Origin: Belnapia sp.
Lineage (GTDB): Bacteria > Pseudomonadota > Alphaproteobacteria > Acetobacterales > Acetobacteraceae
NCBI GenBank assembly: GCA_028291445.1
Contig: JAQGIA010000537.1
Coordinates: forward strand, 1-5,114
Direction of reading: 5' to 3'
Length of the DNA: 5,114 nt
The position numbers and the translations under genes are program-made. Under the pieces are notes generated by a model, which was not told where the DNA came from, searched no databases, and saw only the letters and a program-made list of their open reading frames with translations. This document shows positions 1-5,114 of this stretch, piece by piece (the stretch's first letter is position 1; every line of letters begins with the position of its first letter).

Positions 1-558
1 GGCTTCGCGCTGGCCGCCGTCGCCGGCATCCTGCTCGGGCTGCTGGTCGGCACCTCGGACTTCGCCATGCGCGGGCTCGACCCGATCTTCCAGGTGCTGC
101 GGACGGTGCCGCCGCTGGCCTGGCTGCCGCTGGCCCTGGCCGCGTTCCGGGAAGCGCAGCCGAGTGCGATCTTCGTGATCTTCATCACCTCGATCTGGCC
201 CATCATCATCAATACCGCGGTCGGCGTGCGCAACGTGCCGCAGGATTACCGCAACGTGGCAGCGGTGATCCGGCTGCGCGGCCCGGCCTTCTTCTGGAAG
301 ATCGTGCTGCCGGCCGCCGCGCCCTACATTTTTACGGGTCTCAAGATCGGCATCGGCCTGTCCTGGCTGGCGATCATCGCCGCCGAGATGCTGATCGGCG
401 GCGTCGGCATCGGCTTCTTCATCTGGGATGCCTGGAACAGCTCCAATCTTTCCGACATCATCGTTGCGCTCACCTATGTCGGCCTCGTCGGCTTCGCGCT
501 GGACCGGATCGTGGCGTTGGCCGGTCGCCTTGCGACACGCGGCACCTCAGCTTCGTAA
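1..558 (+). CDS. nrtB: Nitrate ABC transporter permease NrtB, 3' part (5' end outside window)
   Basis: This is the C-terminal 185 residues of an inner-membrane permease that forms the channel of a nitrate/nitrite ABC importer. The frame is open from base 1, so the true start lies upstream; the ATG at 67 is internal, because hydrophobic transmembrane sequence precedes it. Hydrophobic segments alternate with short loops (about nt 1-51, 115-150, 169-230, 337-410, 457-530). The cytoplasmic coupling loop typical of binding-protein-dependent permeases lies at about nt 256-327, with the G...(x)n...I.LP pattern (KIVLPAAAPY) that docks on the ATPase. The following stretch GLSWLAIIAAEML and GIGFFIWDAWNSS match what I recall of the NrtB/CynB subfamily, rather than the taurine or sulfonate permeases. 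The ATPase gene follows after 14 nt. Cyanate as substrate is the main alternative, but the nitrite reductase downstream favours nitrate. Confidence 0.9.
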   Translation, partial: GFALAAVAGILLGLLVGTSDFAMRGLDPIFQVLRTVPPLAWLPLALAAFREAQPSAIFVIFITSIWPIIINTAVGVRNVPQDYRNVAAVIRLRGPAFFWKIVLPAAAPYIFTGLKIGIGLSWLAIIAAEMLIGGVGIGFFIWDAWNSSNLSDIIVALTYVGLVGFALDRIVALAGRLATRGTSAS

Positions 559-565
559 GGGAGAG
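557..565 (+). promoter_or_regulatory. Ribosome binding site of nrtD
   Basis: The purine-rich stretch AAGGGAGAG begins inside the nrtB stop codon. Its AAGGGAG core ends 9 nt before the ATG at 573. It is a good Shine-Dalgarno match at normal spacing and supports that start. Confidence 0.7.
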
Positions 566-572
566 CAAGTCC

Positions 573-1367
573 ATGGAACGCTTCCTCGAAATCTCCCAAC
601 TGTCGGTCGCCTTCCCCAAGGCGCCGGTACCGGTGCTGCGCGAGATCGACCTGCAGATCACCCGCGGCGAGTACGTCGCCGTCATCGGCCATAGCGGTTG
701 CGGCAAATCCACCTTGCTGAACGTCATCGCCGGCCTGCTGCCGGCGACCGCCGGCGGCGTGGTGCTGGACGGCAAGGAGATCGACGGCCCTGGCCCCGAT
801 CGCGCCGTGGTCTTCCAGAACCACAGCCTGCTGCCCTGGTTGACCTGCTACGAGAACGTCAAGCTGGCGGTCGACCAGACGCTGTCCAGGACCATGTCGC
901 GCGCCCAGCGCCACGACTGGGTGCTGGAGAACCTCGCCCTGGTGCGGATGACCGCGGCGAAGGACAAGCGGCCAAACGAGATCTCGGGCGGGATGAAGCA
1001 GCGCATCGGCATCGCCCGGGCGCTATCGATGAAGCCCAAGGTGCTGCTGCTCGATGAGCCCTTCGGTGCGCTCGACGCGCTGACCCGGGCGCATCTCCAG
1101 GACCAGGTGATGGCGATCCATGCCAGCCTCGGCACCACCGTCGTCATGATCACCCATGACGTCGACGAGGCGGTGCTGCTGTCGGACCGCATCGTCATGC
1201 TGACCAATGGCCCGAATGCCCGGGTCGGCGAAATCCTCGAGGTCGACCTGCCGCGGCCGCGCGACCGGCTGGCATTGGCGGCCGACCCACGCTTCGTCGC
1301 GGCCCGCACCGCGGTGCTGGAATTCCTCCATGCCCGGCACGTCAACCCGGCCCTGGCGGCGGCCTGA
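573..1367 (+). CDS. nrtD: Nitrate ABC transporter ATP-binding protein NrtD
   Basis: This is the 264-aa cytoplasmic ATPase that drives the NrtB permease. All nucleotide-binding motifs are intact: Walker A GHSGCGKST at residues 39-47, Q-loop Q82 in FQNHSLLPW, signature ISGGMKQR at 137-144, Walker B VLLLDEP at 157-163, D-loop GALD at 165-168 and H-loop H195 in ITHD. The FQNHSLLPWLTCYENV segment and the LSDRIVMLTNGP stretch fit the NrtC/NrtD branch as I know it. The protein ends soon after the ATPase fold, so it is the single-domain NrtD type and lacks the NrtA-like regulatory domain fused to cyanobacterial NrtC. It may therefore act as a homodimer with NrtB. The start at 573 has a good ribosome binding site. 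The substrate is inferred from context; taurine or cyanate ATPases are close relatives. Confidence 0.92.
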   Translation: MERFLEISQLSVAFPKAPVPVLREIDLQITRGEYVAVIGHSGCGKSTLLNVIAGLLPATAGGVVLDGKEIDGPGPDRAVVFQNHSLLPWLTCYENVKLAVDQTLSRTMSRAQRHDWVLENLALVRMTAAKDKRPNEISGGMKQRIGIARALSMKPKVLLLDEPFGALDALTRAHLQDQVMAIHASLGTTVVMITHDVDEAVLLSDRIVMLTNGPNARVGEILEVDLPRPRDRLALAADPRFVAARTAVLEFLHARHVNPALAAA

Positions 1368-1375
1368 GCAACCCG

Positions 1376-2575
1376 ATGCGCATTCTTGTCATCGGTGCCG
1401 GCCCGGCCGGCACCCGCTGCGCGGTACGCCTGGCGGAACGGCTGCCGGGCGCTTCCGTGACCCTGGCCGGGGCGGAAGCGGCGCTGCCCTACGACCGGGT
1501 GGCGCTGTCCAAGCTGCTGGCCGGCGATGCCACGGTGGCCGGGCTCATCACCCATCCACTGGCCTTGCTGCGCGGGCTAGGCATCGCCTATCGGCCGGCC
1601 ACGCCGATCGCCGCCATCGACCGCGCGGCGGGCGCGGCCGTCACCACCCGAGGCGAGCGGCTGGGCTACGACCGACTGGTGCTGGCGACCGGCTCGGCGG
1701 CCATCCGCCTGCCGCTGCCGGGCGCGGCGCTGCCCGGCGTGGTGCTCTACCGCGACATGGACGACGTGCGTGCCATGCTGCGGGCCGCCGCCGGTGGCGG
1801 CCGCGCGGTCGTCATCGGCGGTGGGCTGCTGGGGCTGGAAGCCGCCGTCGGCCTGGCGGCGCGCGGCATGCAGGTGACCGTGGTCCATGCGGTCGGCTGG
1901 CCGATGGAACGTCAGCTCGACCCGGCGGCGGGCGGGCTGCTCACCCGGCGGCTCGGGTTGCGCGGCATCCGCTTCGCCATGCCGGCCAGCACCGTCGCCA
2001 TCACCGGCGACACGAAGGCGACCGGCGTGGCGCTCTCCGACGGGCGCGTCCTGCCGGCCAGCCTCGTCGTCATGGCGGTCGGCATCCGGCCGAGCGTGAC
2101 GCTGGCGCGCGAGGCCGGGCTGCCGGTCGGCCGCGCCATCACCGTGGATGATGCGATGCGCACCGAGGACCCTGCCGTCTATGCAATCGGCGAATGCGCC
2201 GAGCACCAGGGCCGCACCATCGGCCTGGTCGCCCCGGCGTTGGAACAGGCCGAGATCGCCGCCCGCGCCATCGCCGGCGAGGTCTGCGCCTGGGCACCGC
2301 GCGCCGATGCCGCGGCGCTGAAGGTCTCCGGCACCGCCGTCTGGTCGGCCGGCGACATCGCCACGCCGGGCGACGATGCCATCGTGCTGCGCGACGATGC
2401 GGAAGAGCGCTACCGGCGCCTCTCGCTGCGCGACGGCCGGCTGGTCGGCGCCGTGCTCTATGGCGATACCGCGGATGCCGGCTTCTACCTCGATCTCATC
2501 ACCTCCCGCCGCAGCGTGGCGGGGTTCCGGTCGGCGCTGCCCTTCGGCCCGGCCTTCGTGCGGGAGGCCGCCTGA
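1376..2575 (+). CDS. Stand-alone NirB-type FAD/NAD(P)H oxidoreductase
   Basis: This is a 399-aa flavoprotein that should oxidise NAD(P)H and pass electrons to a partner in nitrate or nitrite reduction. Visible motifs are the FAD Rossmann GAGPAG (residues 7-12), LVLATGS (101-107), the NAD(P)-binding GGGLLGLE (148-155) followed by VTVVH and PMERQLD, and the second FAD motif AIGECAEH (270-277). A C-terminal region with LKVSGTAVWSAGD (315-327) resembles that of NirB. AIGECAEH and MERQLD point to the NirB/NasB branch of the rubredoxin-reductase-like family. Full NirB (about 800 aa or more) continues into a BFD-like [2Fe-2S] domain and a sirohaem domain. Here the chain stops before them, and its only cysteines (15, 274, 304) make no cluster motif. 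The start lies 8 nt after nrtD with no clear Shine-Dalgarno, so coupled translation is likely. The gene overlaps the next one by 1 nt. The electron acceptor is unknown; a NasA nitrate reductase or NirA are the candidates. Confidence 0.88.
   Translation: MRILVIGAGPAGTRCAVRLAERLPGASVTLAGAEAALPYDRVALSKLLAGDATVAGLITHPLALLRGLGIAYRPATPIAAIDRAAGAAVTTRGERLGYDRLVLATGSAAIRLPLPGAALPGVVLYRDMDDVRAMLRAAAGGGRAVVIGGGLLGLEAAVGLAARGMQVTVVHAVGWPMERQLDPAAGGLLTRRLGLRGIRFAMPASTVAITGDTKATGVALSDGRVLPASLVVMAVGIRPSVTLAREAGLPVGRAITVDDAMRTEDPAVYAIGECAEHQGRTIGLVAPALEQAEIAARAIAGEVCAWAPRADAAALKVSGTAVWSAGDIATPGDDAIVLRDDAEERYRRLSLRDGRLVGAVLYGDTADAGFYLDLITSRRSVAGFRSALPFGPAFVREAA
2562..2567 (+). promoter_or_regulatory. Ribosome binding site of nirA
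   Basis: GGGAGG lies within the last codons of the FAD reductase gene, 7 nt before the ATG at 2575. It fixes the nirA start at the TGATG stop/start overlap. The frame stays open further upstream, but that part encodes only an Arg/Gly-rich shadow of the preceding gene. Confidence 0.75.
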
Positions 2576-4293
2576 TGCCCGATGATGGTTTCAACCCGGA
2601 GCAGCAGGAATACCTGAAGGGCTTCATGGCCGGGGTCGAGGCGCGGCGTGGCGCGCTGACACAGTCCGGTGGTGGCGGAGCGCCGGCCGATGAACTCCGC
2701 GCGGCGCAGGACCGCACGCTGGCCGCCGGCGGCAAGCTGGTGCCGCAGGAACAAGCCAAGCGTGAGAAGCATCCGCTGGACCGCTGGGACGAGCTGACGG
2801 CGCGTGCGGCGGCAGGCAAATTCCCCAAGCCGATCGATGACTTCGTCGGCCGCTTCCACGGGTTGTTTTTCGTTGGCCCAACCCAGAACAGCTTCATGTG
2901 CCGGCTGCGGATTCCGGGCGGTATCCTGTCTTCCTGGCAGCTGCATGGCGTGGCCGATATCGCCGAGGACTGCGCCGGCGGCTATGCCGATGTGACCACG
3001 CGGGCCAATCTGCAATACCGGGAGATTGCAGCCGACAGAGGACCCGAGGTGGTCATGCGGCTCGGCGATATCGGCCTGCTGCCGCGCGGTACCGGGGCCG
3101 ACAATATCCGCAACATCACCGCAAGCCCGACCGCCGGGATCGACGCGGCGGAGCTGATCGATACCCGCCCGCTGGTCCGTGCGCTGCACCATCACATCCT
3201 CACCACCCGCGATCTCTTCGGCCTGCCGCGCAAGTTCAATATTTCCGTCAGTGGCGGCGGCGCGGTGGAGGTGCTGGCCGAAACCAACGATATCGCGCTG
3301 ACCGCCATCAAAACCGCCGAAGGGGTGCGCTTCCGACTGACGCTGGGTGGCATCACCGGCCACCGCGACTTCGCCCGCGAGACCGGCGTGGTGGTGGCCG
3401 AGGCCGAGATGGTCGCGGTCTGCGACGCCATCCTCCGCGTCTTCATCGCCGAGGGCGACCGCACCGACCGGGCCAAGGCCCGGCTGAAATACGTGCTCGA
3501 CCGCCTGGGCATCGACGCTTTCCTGCACGCCGTCGAGGCGCGGCTCGGCCGCAAGCTGGCGCGGCTGCCGCTCATCGGCACGGCGACGGCGCCGGCCAAG
3601 CACGGCCATCTCGGCGTGCATGCGCAGAAGCAGCCGGGCCTCTGCTACATCGGCGTCGTCACGCCGTTCGGTCGGCTCTCTGTCGCACAGCTCCGTGGCC
3701 TGGCCGATGTGGCGCAACGCTACGGCAGCGGCACCATCCGGCTGACCGTCTGGCAGAACCTGCTGATCTCCGACATCCCGGAGGGCGCGGTGCCGGCGGC
3801 GCAAAAAGCCATCGCCACGCTGGGCCTGGGCTGGGCGGCGAGCGCCATCCGCGGCGGGCTGGTCGCTTGCACCGGGGCGGCGGGGTGCAAATTCGCAGCC
3901 AGCCATACCAAGCAGCATGCCGCCGCGCTGGTGGATTACCTCGAAGCCAATATCGCCTTGGACGCGCCGATCAACATCCACCTGACCGGCTGCCATCATT
4001 CCTGCGCCCAGCACTACGTCGCCGATATCGGCCTGATCGGCACCAAGGTGGAACGCGGCGAGGATACGGTCGAGGGCTACGACCTGCACGTCGGCGGCGG
4101 CGCCGGGCCGGAACAGAAGATCGGCCGGCTGGCCCGGAAGGGCGTGGCGCAGGATGAGCTGGGTCCGGTGGTGCTTGCCCTGCTGCGGGCCTGGATGCGC
4201 GAACGGTCCAGCCCCGGGGACAGCTTCCATCGTTGGTCCGCCCGGCAATCGGACGAGGCCCTAGCCAGCCTGCGCGCGCTGGAGGACGCATGA
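2575..4293 (+). CDS. nirA: NirA-family sirohaem/[4Fe-4S] nitrite reductase
   Basis: This 572-aa cytoplasmic enzyme is predicted to reduce nitrite to ammonium by six electrons. It shows the two repeated halves of the nitrite/sulfite reductase family. The first half has FMCRLRIPGG (107-116), TTRANLQYRE (141-150), NIRNITASPTAGID (177-190) and PRKFN (218-222); K220 and N222 appear to align with residues near the substrate in plant nitrite reductase. The second half has HLGVHAQKQPG (354-364). The cluster and sirohaem cysteines are complete: C432 and C438 (CTGAAGC), then C473 and C477 (TGCHHSC), with the spacing I recall for spinach nitrite reductase. Length suits the ferredoxin-dependent NirA type, not NirB. 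Residues 6-20 form a short motif also present at the start of the next protein. The gene overlaps both neighbours, by 1 and 4 nt, so its product is probably made in step with the downstream flavoprotein, its likely electron donor. A sulfite reductase is the alternative, but the nitrate transporter context argues against it. Confidence 0.9.
   Translation: MPDDGFNPEQQEYLKGFMAGVEARRGALTQSGGGGAPADELRAAQDRTLAAGGKLVPQEQAKREKHPLDRWDELTARAAAGKFPKPIDDFVGRFHGLFFVGPTQNSFMCRLRIPGGILSSWQLHGVADIAEDCAGGYADVTTRANLQYREIAADRGPEVVMRLGDIGLLPRGTGADNIRNITASPTAGIDAAELIDTRPLVRALHHHILTTRDLFGLPRKFNISVSGGGAVEVLAETNDIALTAIKTAEGVRFRLTLGGITGHRDFARETGVVVAEAEMVAVCDAILRVFIAEGDRTDRAKARLKYVLDRLGIDAFLHAVEARLGRKLARLPLIGTATAPAKHGHLGVHAQKQPGLCYIGVVTPFGRLSVAQLRGLADVAQRYGSGTIRLTVWQNLLISDIPEGAVPAAQKAIATLGLGWAASAIRGGLVACTGAAGCKFAASHTKQHAAALVDYLEANIALDAPINIHLTGCHHSCAQHYVADIGLIGTKVERGEDTVEGYDLHVGGGAGPEQKIGRLARKGVAQDELGPVVLALLRAWMRERSSPGDSFHRWSARQSDEALASLRALEDA
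4281..4286 (+). promoter_or_regulatory. Ribosome binding site of the CysJ-like flavoprotein gene
   Basis: GGAGGA sits in the last codons of nirA, only 3 nt before the ATG at 4290 (4 nt from the GGAGG core). The sequence is strong but the spacing is short, which fits reinitiation by ribosomes ending at the ATGA overlap. Confidence 0.55.
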
Positions 4294-5114
4294 ACGCCAT
4301 CTCCCCGATCCCCGGCCCCGCCCCGGTGCCGCTGATCCCCGAAAGCGCGCCCTTCACCCCGGTGCAGCGCGCCTGGCTGAACGGTTTCCTCGCCGGGCTG
4401 TATGGCGGCGCGACCGATGGCGCGCCGGCGCAGGCCACGCCGGTCCCGGCCGAGGAGGCTTTCCCCTGGCACGACCCGGCGCTGGAGCTGGACGAACGGT
4501 TGGCGCTCGCCGAGGGCAGGCCGCGGCCGCGCCGGCTGATGGCGGCCATGGCGCAGCTCGATTGCGGCCAATGCGGCTATATTTGCCAGACCTATGCCGA
4601 GGCACTGGCCAGCGGCGCCGAGACCTCCGCCGGGCTCTGCGTACCGGGCGGCAAGCCGACCTCGAAAATGCTGAAGGCGCTGTTGGCCGAGGCCGCGCCC
4701 GCCGCCGCGCCGGCCCCGGTGGTGAAGCCGTCAGGCCCGGTCGGCGAGCCGGTCGGCTTCATCGCCGCGCCACGGCTGAGCGCCGCCGGATCGGCCAAGG
4801 ATGTCCGGCAGGTGGTGCTCGATCTCGGCGGCAGCGGCCTGGCCTACCAGCCCGGCGATTCGCTCGGCGTCATCGTCGAGAACGACCCGGCGCTGGTCGA
4901 TGCGGTGCTGGCGGCGCTCGGCGGGGATGCCGCGCTGCGGCCGGTGCTGAGGGCGGAGAAGGATATCGGCCGTCCGCTCGACCGCACCACGGATCTGCTG
5001 GCCGGCGCGGCGAAGGACCCGCGCGAGGCGGCGATGCTCCGCAAGCTGTCGGACGGCGACGACGATGCCGAGCCGAAGGATGCCGACCTGCTGGACCTGC
5101 TCACCGCCTTTCCC
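4290..5114 (+). CDS. CysJ-like reductase flavoprotein with N-terminal Fe-S domain, 5' part (3' end outside window)
   Basis: The first 275 residues of a protein usually annotated 'sulfite reductase subunit alpha'; here it probably carries electrons from NADPH to NirA. The frame is open from the ATG at 4290 to the window end. Residues 22-40 form a helix-like motif (FTPVQRAWLNGFLAGL) similar to the N-terminus of E. coli CysJ. Residues 88-130 hold four cysteines, C92, C95, C99 and C117 (CGQCGYIC, then LCVPGGK), resembling the FeS domain of RnfB and likely binding a [4Fe-4S] cluster. An Ala/Pro-rich linker spans about 133-152. From 153 the CysJ/cytochrome P450 reductase FAD-binding domain begins, with YQPGDSLGV at 186-194. 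The rest of the FAD domain and the NADP-binding domain should lie beyond the edge. No flavodoxin (FMN) domain lies between the N-terminal helix and the FAD domain, where CysJ has it. The 4-nt overlap with nirA supports partnership. An alternative role is donor to a nitrate reductase. Confidence 0.85.
   Translation, partial: MNAISPIPGPAPVPLIPESAPFTPVQRAWLNGFLAGLYGGATDGAPAQATPVPAEEAFPWHDPALELDERLALAEGRPRPRRLMAAMAQLDCGQCGYICQTYAEALASGAETSAGLCVPGGKPTSKMLKALLAEAAPAAAPAPVVKPSGPVGEPVGFIAAPRLSAAGSAKDVRQVVLDLGGSGLAYQPGDSLGVIVENDPALVDAVLAALGGDAALRPVLRAEKDIGRPLDRTTDLLAGAAKDPREAAMLRKLSDGDDDAEPKDADLLDLLTAFP
4551..4679 (+). other. Four-cysteine Fe-S cluster domain within the flavoprotein
   Basis: Codons for C92 (4563), C95 (4572), C99 (4584) and C117 (4638) give a C-x2-C-x3-C-x17-C pattern, followed by VPGGK. 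The CGQCGY core and the downstream PGG resemble the FeS domain of RnfB-type proteins. Cluster type [4Fe-4S] is inferred from the four cysteines and this resemblance. Confidence 0.75.

Noticed and set aside
67..69. ATG at 67 as the start of nrtB
   Set aside because: The frame is open from base 1 and encodes hydrophobic membrane sequence before this ATG. Starting here would remove transmembrane segments that the permease needs, so the gene simply begins before the window.
1207..2151. A 314-codon + strand frame spanning the nrtD/FAD reductase junction
   Set aside because: It crosses two well-supported genes in another frame and gives only Arg/Gly/Pro-rich sequence. It is not a coding gene.
2194..2574. 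Upstream extension of the nirA frame to an ATG at 2194
   Set aside because: The added 127 residues are Arg/Gly/Ala-rich out-of-frame sequence of the FAD reductase. The ATG at 2575 has a GGGAGG site 7 nt upstream and begins the family-like N-terminus.
2898..4157. A 419-codon + strand frame overlapping nirA
   Set aside because: The translation is Arg/Pro/Gly-rich low-complexity sequence, the usual shifted-frame shadow of a GC-rich gene. It has no ribosome binding site or domain.
2485..4248. A 587-codon open frame on the minus strand opposite nirA
   Set aside because: It mirrors nirA in a GC-rich sequence where stop codons are rare. The product is a His/Gln/Gly/Arg-rich string with no recognisable domain, while the + strand encodes a clearly conserved enzyme.
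2575..4293. Assignment as sulfite reductase haemoprotein (CysI) paired with CysJ
   Set aside because: Sulfite reductase is a paralogous possibility, especially given the CysJ-like neighbour. The nitrate transporter genes, the NirB-type reductase and the plant-NirA-like motifs favour nitrite as substrate.
4844..5104. Minus-strand Ser-rich open frame opposite the flavoprotein
   Set aside because: It is the antisense of the conserved FAD domain. The serine richness reflects the complement of common GC-rich codons.

Overview
The window is the middle of an assimilatory nitrate/nitrite operon from a very GC-rich bacterium. Third codon positions are overwhelmingly G or C. The gene order (ABC nitrate transporter, stand-alone NirB-like FAD reductase, NirA-family nitrite reductase, CysJ-like flavoprotein with an Fe-S domain) and the protein signatures resemble Alphaproteobacteria, perhaps Rhodospirillales, Acetobacterales or Methylobacterium-like lineages. 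The genus cannot be fixed from this sequence.

Layout: five genes lie on the + strand with almost no non-coding DNA. (1) 1-558 is the 3' part of nrtB, the nitrate ABC transporter permease, cut by the left edge. (2) 573-1367 is nrtD, its ATPase. (3) 1376-2575 is a 399-aa FAD/NAD(P)H oxidoreductase equivalent to the N-terminal third to half of NirB. (4) 2575-4293 is nirA, a 572-aa sirohaem/[4Fe-4S] nitrite reductase. (5) 4290-5114 is the start of a CysJ-like reductase flavoprotein, cut by the right edge. Intergenic gaps are 14 and 8 nt, followed by a 1-nt overlap (TGATG) and a 4-nt overlap (ATGA). This points to one transcript with translational coupling. I see no internal promoter, terminator, RNA gene, repeat array or mobile element, and no gene-free stretch longer than 14 nt.

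How the genes work together (inference): NrtB and NrtD, with an NrtA binding protein probably encoded upstream, import nitrate or nitrite. A nitrate reductase, probably NasA encoded outside the window, makes nitrite, and NirA reduces nitrite to ammonium. NirA normally takes electrons from ferredoxin. Here the next, overlapping gene encodes a likely dedicated donor that keeps the CysJ FAD module but has a four-cysteine Fe-S domain where CysJ carries its FMN flavodoxin domain. The separate NirB-like FAD protein lacks any Fe-S cysteines and may serve the nitrate reductase. The most interesting points are the flavodoxin-to-FeS swap and a 15-residue N-terminal motif with identical spacing shared by NirA and the flavoprotein, a candidate assembly or docking element. 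Related gene sets are already annotated in alphaproteobacterial genomes under generic names, so this is an under-characterised electron-transfer arrangement rather than a wholly new system.
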